A stretch of 54,332 nt of DNA from a virus (IMGVR_UViG_3300033153_003825:1-54332), one strand, 5' to 3'; counted from the stretch's first letter, positions 41,806 to 49,265 are shown. A program made the numbers and translations. The notes: generated from the sequence alone by a model not told the origin.

Positions 41806-43028
41806 TGGGGCTTATCAGTCGGAAGCTGCTGAAGCGGCGTCCACAAGAGTTAGGTAAGATCAAGATTGGTGGTAAGGGGGCAGAGAGAGCGGGCCAAGGG
41901 GGCACAAAATACCAACTGCCAGTCAAGTACGATCACTTCCTTGTCACCACCCGCGCCCGAGGTGAAGACGGCAACTTCGTCACGGACGCCAAAATCCATG
42001 CTCATTCGAGTGTGGGAGACAAGCCCACAGAACTCGCCGGGGTCCTGATGTACGAGACTCCTGAGCAAAACTTCCATGCAGAGATGGCTCTTTGGAAAGG
42101 GAAGACTCAGAAGATTTCGACCTGTGACGGGGAGGAAAGGACGAACCTGTCGGACGGGAAGGTGACGCCTTGCGTTAAGGCCCAGGGTGGTGAGTGTCAG
42201 TGCAAGCCCTACGGACGCCTTCATCTTCAACTGTGGGCCTCCGGCCATGTCATGGGCTACCACACGTTTCGCACCACCTCCTGGGAGTCTGTGAACAACA
42301 TCCAGACCGTACTTCAGGAGGTTTACGAGCGATTCGGGACACTCTTCCAGGCTCCGGTGAAGTTGGTGATGTACCCTTCGGAGGACCAATACAAACAGGG
42401 TAGCGAGACAAGAGTTTCCACGTCCTGGAAGGTGGGCCTCGTGCTAGCCATGTCCATCGAAGAAGCTGCCAAGAGAATGGTGTCGTCGAAGCGTCAGTTG
42501 GACCTGGCGCGTGGTGAACTCAAGCTGATCGCCAGTGAGGTTCAGAAGGACCAGGCCGACCGTGACATGGAGGAGGCTGAGGATATTGCCGATGAGTTCT
42601 TCCCAGAGGACGGCATCGAGGCATCGGTCCAGAGTCAGGAAACGCTGGACGACCTGAAAGAGGAGCTTGGGGTTGCCCTGGACGCGGACTTCGAGGTAGT
42701 GGGGCCAGAGAGTCCTGAACCTGAACCTGAACTTGAACCCGAGTCTGAGTCTGAGTCTGAGTCTGAGTCCTTGCCAGCTTGGGAGCAAGAAGCCGAAACG
42801 CTCTTTAGCAAGATCACGGGCTCCCTCGAAGACATGGACGAAGAAGAGGCTACGGCCATGTTGGTCAGGTACCTTAAAAAGTACGCACCGAAGGTTTCCG
42901 AACAGACTGCGGAGTATGTCGGCACCAGGAATGCGGCTGGGTACACCAGGCGGAAAGCGGAGAACGATCTGAAGAAGGTGATTTGGGAATTTCAAGAGGC
43001 TCAACCGAGGGAAGGGGACGCCTTCTAA
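41805..43028 (+). CDS. Gp3-like phage protein (recombination partner)
   Basis: 407 residues starting at a one-base overlap with the exonuclease. Residues 1-185 follow the pattern of a phage family I know as Gp3-like, or 'hydrolase or metal-binding': GKIKIGGKG, LPVKYDHFLVTT, a Cys cluster (CDGEE through CVKAQGGECQCKP), and GYHTFRTTSWESVNNIQTVL. In phiC31-like phages Gp3 is a recombination directionality factor, so a role in controlling recombination is possible. The C-terminal half is acidic with GAGTCT tandem repeats (42741-42770) coding Glu-Ser. A single-strand annealing partner role is equally possible from position. Confidence 0.6.
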   Translation: MGLISRKLLKRRPQELGKIKIGGKGAERAGQGGTKYQLPVKYDHFLVTTRARGEDGNFVTDAKIHAHSSVGDKPTELAGVLMYETPEQNFHAEMALWKGKTQKISTCDGEERTNLSDGKVTPCVKAQGGECQCKPYGRLHLQLWASGHVMGYHTFRTTSWESVNNIQTVLQEVYERFGTLFQAPVKLVMYPSEDQYKQGSETRVSTSWKVGLVLAMSIEEAAKRMVSSKRQLDLARGELKLIASEVQKDQADRDMEEAEDIADEFFPEDGIEASVQSQETLDDLKEELGVALDADFEVVGPESPEPEPELEPESESESESESLPAWEQEAETLFSKITGSLEDMDEEEATAMLVRYLKKYAPKVSEQTAEYVGTRNAAGYTRRKAENDLKKVIWEFQEAQPREGDAF

Positions 43029-43108
43029 TGGGGGCTCGAAACGCTGTACCTCGAAGTACGGCAAACCCAATTACCACCTGCATGAACGCTATACCTTCGG
43101 GGGGATGA
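43028..43108 (+). CDS. possible 26-residue coupling peptide
   Basis: A 26-codon frame starting MGARNAVPRSTAN begins in a TAATG overlap with the previous gene and ends immediately before the GTG start of the next. The perfect fit between two genes suggests a translated coupling peptide. With no family or strong ribosome site, this is uncertain. Confidence 0.35.
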   Translation: MGARNAVPRSTANPITTCMNAIPSGG

Positions 43109-43483
43109 GTGGCGGACTTCGGCTTTGTAAAAATGAGCCGAAAGTTCATGACCAGCGAAATGTGGGAGGAGGACCGGACGTTCTCTAGGGCAGAGGCTTG
43201 GATAGACCTTCTCTTTATGGCATCCCACCGCAAGTCCAAGAAGCAAGTCGCTGGCTTTGAAGTTTCCCTTCGGCGTGGCGAACTGGTGGCTTCCGACTCA
43301 CACCTCGCGAGGCGTTGGGGGTGGAGTCGAAACAAGCTCCGCCTGTTCCTTAAAAACCTAGAGCTTGAGGGAAGAATTGACCGCCTGGACCACGCACAAG
43401 CCAACCAGACAGGCAAAATTATATTCATCCTCAATTACGGTCGCTACCAGAGGGAGGGGTTCACGGGTGAGCGAAGAATTTAA
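43109..43483 (+). CDS. winged-helix replication initiator-like protein
   Basis: 124 residues from GTG 43109. FVKMSRKFMTSEMWEEDRTF, AEAWIDLLFMASH, then SLRRGELVASDSHLARRWGW, SRNKLRLFLKNLELEGRI follow the N-terminal winged helix of phage replisome organisers and DnaD-like initiators. It ends near the start of the helicase and overlaps it, consistent with an initiator that loads DnaB. It lacks the second domain usual in such proteins, so the helicase may be loaded by another route. Confidence 0.65.
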   Translation: MADFGFVKMSRKFMTSEMWEEDRTFSRAEAWIDLLFMASHRKSKKQVAGFEVSLRRGELVASDSHLARRWGWSRNKLRLFLKNLELEGRIDRLDHAQANQTGKIIFILNYGRYQREGFTGERRI

Positions 43484-44804
43484 TCAGGCCGAGCGAGCCG
43501 AGTTTGCGGTTTTAGGTGCGATGCTGCTGGGCGACGAACCCGTAACCGAGGCTATCGAACTCCTCAAGCCGTCCGACTTCGCTTGGCGGCAGAACAGGGT
43601 CATGTTTGAGGCGATGCTGGGCCTTTTCGAGAGGTCTACCCCCGTCGATGGTGTGACCCTCCTGGCTGAACTCCAAGCTAGGGGCAAGATGGAAGAGGCA
43701 GGCGGGGCTGGCTACGTGGGCGATCTGATCGGTGGAGTGCCCACCGGAGACAATGTCAGCCATCACTGCGTACTCGTGAAAGAGGCCGCAGCCAGGCGTT
43801 TGCTGGGTAACGTATGCCACACGACAATCCGTGACCTGGAAGAAGATGGCGGCGGGTCGGTTGACGAGATCCTGGAGCGGACAGAAAAGAAAATCTTTGA
43901 GATCGCCCACAACGTCACACCGGGCAAGCCCGAACTATTGACTTCACTTCTTCCGGCCCTGGTTGATCGGATAGAGGCGCGTAGGGCGTCGGGCAAGGAA
44001 ATCTTTGGGATAGGGTCGGGGTTCAAGCTCCTAGACCACATGATGGGCGGCTTCCACAGGGGCGAACTCACCATACTTGCGGCCCGCCCCTCCATGGGAA
44101 AGACCGCACTCGCCACCAACATCTTAGACTTTATAGGCACCACGTTGGAAGTGCCCGTCCTGTTCTTCTCGTTGGAGATGAGTCGAGAGGATATCGGACA
44201 TCGAATCTTGTCCCTGAGAACCGGGATTCCCATGAATGATCTTCGCTCACCGAAGTACATACGAAGCGATGATGCCATTCAAATCTCACGACAAGTGAGA
44301 ATCATGAGCGAGAGTCAGATTGTGATTGATGCCGAGCCTGGGTCTTCGGTCCTGGCGATGCGGGCCAAGGCTAGACGCGCCATGGTTCAATACGATTTCA
44401 AACTCCTGGTGGTTGACTATCTCCAGTTGATGCACGGTCAGCGACGGGCTGACAACAGGAACGAAGAGATCGGTTACATATCCAGGGGGTTGAAGTCACT
44501 GTCCCGAGAGCTTGATGTTCCAGTGTTAGCTCTTAGTCAGTTGAACCGTGGGCCAGAGCAGCGTCCAGACAAACGACCCATGTTGTCCGACCTTCGTGAA
44601 AGTGGATCCATCGAACAGGACGCCGACGTTGTGATGTTCCTTTATCGGCCAGAATACTATTATGGACCAGAGGACAGGGACGGGAAGGACCTCAAGGGCA
44701 AGACCGAGCTTCATGTGGCGAAGAATCGAAACGGCCCCACCGGGGTCATCCACATGACTTTCCGAAACGAAACCATGAAGTTCTACGAGATGCACAAGGA
44801 CTAA
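43467..44804 (+). CDS. dnaB: replicative DNA helicase, DnaB-like
   Basis: 445 residues from GTG 43467 with GGGAGGGG upstream; an earlier in-frame start at 43365 lies inside the preceding gene and is rejected. The N-terminal helical domain (NQAERAEFAVLGAMLLGDEP) is complete. The RecA-like motor has Walker A ARPSMGKTALATN, FFSLEMSRE, Walker B LLVVDYLQLM, then ALSQLNRGPEQRPDKRP and SGSIEQDADVVMFLYRP. It unwinds DNA at the phage fork. The N-terminal domain would bind primase. No phage primase gene was recognised. Confidence 0.95.
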   Translation: MSEEFNQAERAEFAVLGAMLLGDEPVTEAIELLKPSDFAWRQNRVMFEAMLGLFERSTPVDGVTLLAELQARGKMEEAGGAGYVGDLIGGVPTGDNVSHHCVLVKEAAARRLLGNVCHTTIRDLEEDGGGSVDEILERTEKKIFEIAHNVTPGKPELLTSLLPALVDRIEARRASGKEIFGIGSGFKLLDHMMGGFHRGELTILAARPSMGKTALATNILDFIGTTLEVPVLFFSLEMSREDIGHRILSLRTGIPMNDLRSPKYIRSDDAIQISRQVRIMSESQIVIDAEPGSSVLAMRAKARRAMVQYDFKLLVVDYLQLMHGQRRADNRNEEIGYISRGLKSLSRELDVPVLALSQLNRGPEQRPDKRPMLSDLRESGSIEQDADVVMFLYRPEYYYGPEDRDGKDLKGKTELHVAKNRNGPTGVIHMTFRNETMKFYEMHKD

Positions 44805-44805
44805 C

Positions 44806-45093
44806 GTGAAACGCAAGGCATTCTTAGGGAGCCTCGCCGCGATTCCAATGGCGATCAAGGGGGTGATCGCGGGTTCTCCACAGCCCGTCGTTTTTTACGC
44901 CACCCCAGGTCCCGAGCAGAAACAAGAAACCTGGATGGTCCAGGTTGATGCCGGAGGTACGGTAACTACCAAAAAGTCCGGCGATTCTGGGTACCCACCT
45001 CCCGACCAGGGCTGCGTGATTGTTGGAATAATTACCATAGAAGCCACAGGAGTCGAACGTGGAATTCAAGGCTGCGGGCCTCGACTTAGGTAA
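44806..45093 (+). CDS. hypothetical protein with N-terminal hydrophobic segment
   Basis: 95 residues from GTG 44806. The start MKRKAFLGSLAAIPMAIKGV looks like a basic signal or membrane segment, and the body is Gly/Pro-rich with QVDAGGTVTTKKSG. It overlaps the next gene by 35 bases. It could be a small secreted or tail-anchored protein. Family unknown. Confidence 0.45.
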   Translation: MKRKAFLGSLAAIPMAIKGVIAGSPQPVVFYATPGPEQKQETWMVQVDAGGTVTTKKSGDSGYPPPDQGCVIVGIITIEATGVERGIQGCGPRLR

Positions 45094-45598
45094 GACTTGG
45101 GGGTGGGCGGTGATGAATCGGGACACGGACTACCCCTTGATTCGCTGGGGCGAGGAGAGTGCCGGGAACGACGCCACCTCAAACGCAAGTTCTGGGATGA
45201 TCTATCACACCTACCGGACGTGGTTGCGTGAGTTCTTGGACAAAATACAGCCCGACCTCTTGGTGTATGAGTCTGTCCGCTTCACTCGGGGTGTGTCGTA
45301 CATCGAGGGGCAGAAGGGCATCCTTTTGGCCGAGCTAGAGGGCCGAGGAATTCCATACTATGGTCTGCCGATCGGTACGTTAAAGAAGTACGCCACCGGG
45401 CACGGCAAGGCGAAGAAGTACCACGTCATGTCCGTTGTAGCCTGGAGGTGGAACCGCAAGAGTGGTTTCGCGCAAGCCAGGCCGTGGGATCAACGGAAGA
45501 AGCTCACTGACAATATGGCCGACGCTCTTTGGTGCGCTCACCACGGATGGACGACCTGGCTTGGCTCTGAAGCGATGGCCCCAACGCCAGGGGGGTGA
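45059..45598 (+). CDS. RuvC-like Holliday junction resolvase
   Basis: 179 residues from GTG 45059. RNase H-fold acidic residues: Asp9 in GLDLGKTWGW, Glu71 in LVYESVRF, and Asp151/Asp155 in LTDNMADALW, the RuvC layout. A GIPYYGLPIGTLKKYATGHG stretch with basic residues is typical of phage RuvC homologues that bind DNA junctions. It cuts branched DNA after recombination or replication, before packaging. It is the last gene of the plus-strand replication block. Confidence 0.8.
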   Translation: MEFKAAGLDLGKTWGWAVMNRDTDYPLIRWGEESAGNDATSNASSGMIYHTYRTWLREFLDKIQPDLLVYESVRFTRGVSYIEGQKGILLAELEGRGIPYYGLPIGTLKKYATGHGKAKKYHVMSVVAWRWNRKSGFAQARPWDQRKKLTDNMADALWCAHHGWTTWLGSEAMAPTPGG

Positions 45599-45610
45599 CG
45601 CTAGGGCCAA

Positions 45611-45661
45611 GTCGGCCTCGGGGAAGGGGACAGCCGACCGCTAGTAAAAACTAGGCCGACC
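45611..45661. repeat. GTCGGC/GCCGACC repeat cluster, candidate attP or terminator
   Basis: GTCGGCC at 45611-45617, GCCGACC at 45633-45639 and GCCGACC at 45655-45661. Between the last two lies CTAGT-AAAA-ACTAG (45641-45654), an inverted repeat with a 4-base centre. The direct repeats and the palindrome abut the integrase stop, where attachment sites often lie. The repeats can also form alternative hairpins between the two converging transcripts. Which function applies is not decidable here. Confidence 0.4.
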
Positions 45662-46811
45662 TGATGTCCAAGTCAACGACTTCGTCCCGGTATAGAAGGC
45701 CCACCGCACGTTCCACCGCGTCCACTCTTTCGTCCTCCGCCCTCCGCCCCCTGCGACCGAAGTTGCTGTCGATTACGTGTCCTGGCGTCACGCCGAGTAT
45801 CATCGAAATCAGGAATGGATGAGCCCCGGCCTCCGCCATGTGAACGGCCCCAGCCTTACGCAACATGGACGGATCATACTCCACGTCATTGAAGATCCAT
45901 GCGAGCATCTTCCGTGACATAACCCCACCGGGTATTCCCCCTTCGTAGAAGCCGAGACGCACGGCCTCCACTACCCCTGTCGGCAATGGAACGGTGCGCT
46001 CAGTCCCCCTCGACATCCTGTGCTTGTACTTCTTCCCGGAGATTTTTACGTGGCCGACGCCGACACCCCACTTGGCAATCGGATGAGTCTCCTGCCAGGA
46101 TCGGACGAACCAGCTATCGTCCACGGCGGCGTAGATTTCATGACTATTCGCCTCGGAATGGCCCACGATCTCCATAGCTTGTTCCAGGGTAGCCCCGGTA
46201 TTCAGGAGCCAAGTGATGCACGTATGGCGTAGGTCGTGAGGTGTGGCCGTTTCTGACACCCCTGGAAGGTAGCGATCCATGATGTAACGGATCCCGTTGG
46301 CCGACAAAGCCTTTCCCCTGTCGGACTGGAGGAGTGGGCGGCTATCGTGGAGTGCGCCTACCTCAGCTTGCCCAAGGTGCCCACCCTCTCCAGCGACGAG
46401 GCGATTGATTCGGTCCTGGAGGGGCGTTGGGACATATACCTTGCGTTTCCTCCCACCCTTTCCGTGGATGAGTATAAACATCCGCCCATCACGTGAGTCT
46501 AAATCGACCAGGCGGATCCTCCGAAGCTCGACTTGGCGCAACCCACAGACCAGTCCCATCTCTACGGCAACTTGGTCCCGGAGGTTCCCGCCGTTCTCTA
46601 CGGAAGACAGCAGAGCTTTCGCTTGGCTGTACGTCAGCCCTCGACTGTCGATAGTACTTAGTAGCCTGGGAGGTTGTACTTGGACCGCATCCCACCTGAG
46701 CCTGTGGATCTCGCCAGCCCCCAAGCCAGCGTAACTCAGGTAGGACACGGCCCTGCGGGTAGGATTCGAGTCCCCTTCTATGGATTTTTTGATCTCATTT
46801 GGTCCCAACAT
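45651..46811 (-). CDS. int: tyrosine recombinase (integrase) with nested domain architecture
   Basis: 386 residues with a GGGGAG site. Residues 53-232 form a complete tyrosine recombinase: Arg92 (GLRQVELRR), Lys118 (HGKGGRKRK), His192-x2-Arg195 (HDLRHTC), His218 (VGHSE), Tyr227 (HEIYAAV). Around it are two more recombinase-like pieces: residues 3-46 resemble a box I with Arg replaced by Gly31 (AGLGAGEIHRLRWDAV), and 252-354 resemble the beta-hairpin plus box II, with Ser315, Arg318, Val341 and Phe351 where His, Arg, His and Tyr belong. The outer pieces together would form a degenerate domain interrupted by the active one. A normal core-binding domain is not evident. Confidence 0.85.
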   Translation of the reverse strand: MLGPNEIKKSIEGDSNPTRRAVSYLSYAGLGAGEIHRLRWDAVQVQPPRLLSTIDSRGLTYSQAKALLSSVENGGNLRDQVAVEMGLVCGLRQVELRRIRLVDLDSRDGRMFILIHGKGGRKRKVYVPTPLQDRINRLVAGEGGHLGQAEVGALHDSRPLLQSDRGKALSANGIRYIMDRYLPGVSETATPHDLRHTCITWLLNTGATLEQAMEIVGHSEANSHEIYAAVDDSWFVRSWQETHPIAKWGVGVGHVKISGKKYKHRMSRGTERTVPLPTGVVEAVRLGFYEGGIPGGVMSRKMLAWIFNDVEYDPSMLRKAGAVHMAEAGAHPFLISMILGVTPGHVIDSNFGRRGRRAEDERVDAVERAVGLLYRDEVVDLDIRSA

Positions 46812-46834
46812 TTTTCGCTCCCCTTGCGAAGGCT

Positions 46835-46850
46835 TGTTAGGAGACTAACA
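46835..46850. promoter_or_regulatory. TGTTAG/CTAACA palindrome upstream of the integrase
   Basis: TGTTAG (46835-46840), GAGA, CTAACA (46845-46850): perfect six-base arms with a 4-base centre. It lies between the 46845-47066 gene and the integrase, overlapping the former's stop and just upstream of the integrase ribosome site. It may be an operator or a small mRNA hairpin. Confidence 0.35.
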
Positions 46851-47066
46851 GTCGGAGGAGTCTGTGTCAAGGCTTGCTTGGCTCAAGTTCCTCGCTACTT
46901 CCGTGGGAGAAAGATTGAGTGCCAATGCCAAGTCACTCGCTGGCCCTCGGCAAGTCTTGACATGGGCCTGGGCCTCATCCCCGGATAGCTGATACCAGGT
47001 CGCCAGCCACGCCATCCAGTTGGCTATTTGCTCATCGCTGAACATGTCGAAATCACGCTCTTTCAT
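46845..47066 (-). CDS. small helical protein upstream of integrase
   Basis: 73 residues. FSDEQIANWMAWLATWYQLS then DLALALNLSPTEVARNLSQA: a helical protein with a possible HTH in the second half (NLSPTEVARNL). It could be a small DNA-binding regulator or excisionase-like factor; size and position next to int fit, but no family is recognised. It overlaps the upstream gene by 14 bases. Confidence 0.5.
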   Translation of the reverse strand: MKERDFDMFSDEQIANWMAWLATWYQLSGDEAQAHVKTCRGPASDLALALNLSPTEVARNLSQASLDTDSSDC

Positions 47067-47418
47067 CTTCCCCTCCGGCCACCTCCTGCAAGGCGATCCC
47101 GGTGTTCGGGATCACCTGGACACACCGATCATCCCAAAGCTCCACCATGCCGAAGTCTTTCGTTGCCGTGACGGTAAGGGCGCATCCAACGTGCTCCTCA
47201 CACCAGTTCCAAATGACGGAGCGGATGTAATCAACATTCACGTCAGGCGGTTGCGGCCCCACCCTGGCGGTAAAGATCTTCACCTCTTTCCCGGAGGCGA
47301 CCCACGCCTTAACGCGCTCTAGCATGGCCGGTATCGGAGGGCCAATGTGATCTATGCCCCGCCAGCCATGGTACTCGGCCAAGGTTCCATCGAGGTCAAC
47401 TCCGATCCACGGCTTCAT
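47053..47418 (-). CDS. HAD-like phosphatase
   Basis: 121 residues. GVDLDGTLAEYHGWRGIDHI carries the HAD DxDGT motif (Asp8, Asp10). VKIFTARVG holds the Thr of motif II, and KDFGMVELWDDRCVQVIPNT gives the Lys and the acidic motif IV. This compact single-domain form is common in phage. Substrate unknown; nucleotide or sugar phosphates are typical for the family. Overlaps the next upstream gene by 23 bases. Confidence 0.8.
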   Translation of the reverse strand: MKPWIGVDLDGTLAEYHGWRGIDHIGPPIPAMLERVKAWVASGKEVKIFTARVGPQPPDVNVDYIRSVIWNWCEEHVGCALTVTATKDFGMVELWDDRCVQVIPNTGIALQEVAGGEDERA

Positions 47419-47593
47419 CGTCCTCCCCTTTCTCTTCTGGGCGGACGAAGCTCGCCGTCCCTTTCATCTTGAGGGCCTTGAGGCGTTGTTCGTAGTTGGG
47501 GACCAGGCGACGCTTGAGCTTTTTTTGCTGCTCCTCACTCTTTTGTCTTCGTTCCTGGAGCACCTTCATCTTTCTGCGTCTGCCTTTTGTCAT
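47396..47593 (-). CDS. small basic coiled-coil protein
   Basis: 65 residues, Lys/Arg/Gln/Glu-rich from the start (MTKGRRRKMKVLQERRQKSE) and helical to about residue 45, then an acidic end. It is sandwiched by overlaps between a sulfotransferase-like gene and the HAD gene. Unknown function; nucleic-acid binding is possible. Confidence 0.5.
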   Translation of the reverse strand: MTKGRRRKMKVLQERRQKSEEQQKKLKRRLVPNYEQRLKALKMKGTASFVRPEEKGEDDEAVDRS

Positions 47594-48231
47594 GGTAAGG
47601 CCCCTACGTTGTACCGGAAGCGATGAAGCTCCTCGGCGTGATGTTTCTCAATCCAAGCAATCGCGCCTGGCGTGAAGTGGGACGCTTGGTCTTCTTTGGG
47701 CTTACCGGGCGTTGCGTTGCGATGCTCTAACGTCTCCGGCTCGCCCGTGGCCCCATCAATACACTCACCAATCAGGGGCAAATCGAAGGCGCGGAAGAGG
47801 CGATTGTACTCCTCTCGCAACCCTCGCTCGAAGCGCATCTGCCAGGTAGGTCCGGGCAACTGTTCCCAGGCGAACCTCCACATACGGCCCCGGTGTGGGT
47901 GATACTTGATGCCCCGGTACATGAACTCTTCCAGAAACTCTACCGTAACCGGACCCCTTCCAGCGTCAGGCTCGCCCCACTGCCACCAATGCGTCAGGAT
48001 CGCTGAGAAGGGGTTACGCACCATGTAGACGTACGTGAAGGTGCGTTCATCACCCTCCCACCACTTCCGGTACGGTTGGCCTTTGTGTGGCCCCAGGTCC
48101 CAGGGTCCGTCGTGATGTCCACCGAGGTTGTCGAATCCCCTCTTCTTTTTGTTCAACAGCCGCGCCAACGTAGTCGTGCCCACGCTTTGGTGATTTAGGA
48201 CGACTATCTTCTTCTCGAAGTGAACCTTCAT
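47590..48231 (-). CDS. sulfotransferase-like protein, copy 1
   Basis: 213 residues. VVLNHQSVGTTTLARLL (residues 10-26) is in the place of the 5'-phosphosulfate-binding loop of PAPS-dependent sulfotransferases; YMVRNPFSAILTHWW (69-83) has the Arg-x-Pro-x-x-x-Ser-like 3'-phosphate-binding motif. RGRMWRFAWEQLPGP and SHFTPGAIAWIEKHHAEELH complete a fold shared with the protein at 51050-51667. It may transfer sulfate from PAPS to a glycan or small molecule. The target cannot be told. Confidence 0.65.
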   Translation of the reverse strand: MKVHFEKKIVVLNHQSVGTTTLARLLNKKKRGFDNLGGHHDGPWDLGPHKGQPYRKWWEGDERTFTYVYMVRNPFSAILTHWWQWGEPDAGRGPVTVEFLEEFMYRGIKYHPHRGRMWRFAWEQLPGPTWQMRFERGLREEYNRLFRAFDLPLIGECIDGATGEPETLEHRNATPGKPKEDQASHFTPGAIAWIEKHHAEELHRFRYNVGALP

Positions 48232-48992
48232 GGCTTTTCTTTTAGGGCCTCGGTGGCGATGGTCCGCATTATGCAGCCGTGCATTCCTTCTCTTGGGCCA
48301 CCATCAATCTCGACCCAACCCTCAGAGATGGCCTCCAGCGCGGTGCGGAGTTTGGTGGCCTTGTCTTCAGCATTAAAGGCACTCGTTAATTCTTTATTGG
48401 CTAATTCACGCAACTTTTCTGTAAACCCCCGCTCCCTTTTGTTCGCTTTCCTCAGCCTCTCGATCTCGGAGATGGCGTCAGTCATGTCCTTTCCAACTCG
48501 CACCACAAACGTCTGCCAGCGGATATGGTCTTTGGGAGACGGCTCCCATCCATCCTGTTCGGCATAAACATTGAGCGCAATTGTTCGCCTCAACCTCTCC
48601 ACCACGTCACGCTCGCTGACGGATGGCCCCGGAGTGTCGGGTCTGCACTCTAATGACTTGGCCGCTATTGCCCGAACAACGCTATCCATGACCAAAATCG
48701 CCGCTGCCGTAGAGCGTTTGGGGTCTGCTCGTCTCGTTCTAGCTGCATTGTCTACCTCAGTCCAGATAACACGTTCGGCAATCACATAATGGTCCAAGCC
48801 CGCTTCAATCTCGGCCCATTGAATCTTGGACCCATCAAACACATCACTATCTGTTTCACTCCGGGGCTCCGCTACGTCGGAAGAGCGTTGAACTCCTCCA
48901 TCTTCATCATCTCGCTTTCCGTGGATGGGGCAATTTTGATTTGGACCACACCCTAAGTCCCATCGGCACGTACACCGCTCGCTATCCTTCAT
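48228..48992 (-). CDS. zinc-finger plus coiled-coil protein
   Basis: 254 residues from ATG 48992, chosen for the GGAG ribosome site; an earlier in-frame start at 49061 is less likely. The N-terminus CTCRWDLGCGPNQNCPIHGK has four Cys and one His in a compact cluster, suggesting zinc binding. The C-terminal 90 residues form a charged coiled coil. No enzymatic motif seen. It overlaps the sulfotransferase-like gene by 4 bases. Confidence 0.55.
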   Translation of the reverse strand: MKDSERCTCRWDLGCGPNQNCPIHGKRDDEDGGVQRSSDVAEPRSETDSDVFDGSKIQWAEIEAGLDHYVIAERVIWTEVDNAARTRRADPKRSTAAAILVMDSVVRAIAAKSLECRPDTPGPSVSERDVVERLRRTIALNVYAEQDGWEPSPKDHIRWQTFVVRVGKDMTDAISEIERLRKANKRERGFTEKLRELANKELTSAFNAEDKATKLRTALEAISEGWVEIDGGPREGMHGCIMRTIATEALKEKP

Positions 48993-49041
48993 AGCTCCAA
49001 CTCCGTAATGGCGGGTAAACAGTTGGGAACCATCGAGGGGA

Positions 49042-49055
49042 GGGGGCTGGCCCCC
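49042..49055. promoter_or_regulatory. GGGGG-CTGG-CCCCC hairpin in the intergenic gap
   Basis: GGGGG (49042-49046) and CCCCC (49051-49055) can pair around four bases in the gap 48993-49074. Outer GTTGGG/CCCAAC segments (49022-49027, 49053-49058) offer an alternative pairing. It lies downstream of the 49075-49212 gene in the minus-strand direction. It may be a transcription pause or mRNA-stabilising stem; no T-run follows. Confidence 0.35.
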
Positions 49056-49074
49056 AACCATTTCCCGGTGTGTA

Positions 49075-49212
49075 TTAGTTTACGCGGTCGTAAACGTCAC
49101 GGGTTCTCGTAAGGCTGTCCAAGGTATGAGCCAGTCTTTCCATGGTGTCCGGCTTGGCGTCTTTCATCGCTTCCAAGACCATACGGATCGTGCCATCAAT
49201 CAGTTCTTTCAT
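49075..49212 (-). CDS. 45-residue helical peptide
   Basis: Begins MKELIDGTIRMVLEAMKDAK with AAGGAG nine bases upstream. A single charged amphipathic helix continues to about residue 38. The strong ribosome site supports translation. No family recognised. Confidence 0.55.
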   Translation of the reverse strand: MKELIDGTIRMVLEAMKDAKPDTMERLAHTLDSLTRTRDVYDRVN

Positions 49213-49265
49213 TTCGGTTTACTCCTTAACGGTTATTCCCCTCGGTTGTGCTACTTAAGGGTCAC

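Noticed and set aside
43365-43466. Earlier start for the DnaB helicase
   Set aside because: It would overlap the winged-helix gene deeply and adds residues unlike DnaB; GTG 43467 has a strong ribosome site and gives the standard N-terminus.
46762-46773. GGATTCGAGTCC, similar to a tRNA T-arm, inside the integrase gene
   Set aside because: No acceptor stem, D-arm or anticodon arm can be formed around it; the arm has an extra base. It is the coding sequence for the integrase N-terminus. It could still echo a tRNA-located attachment site, but nothing supports that.
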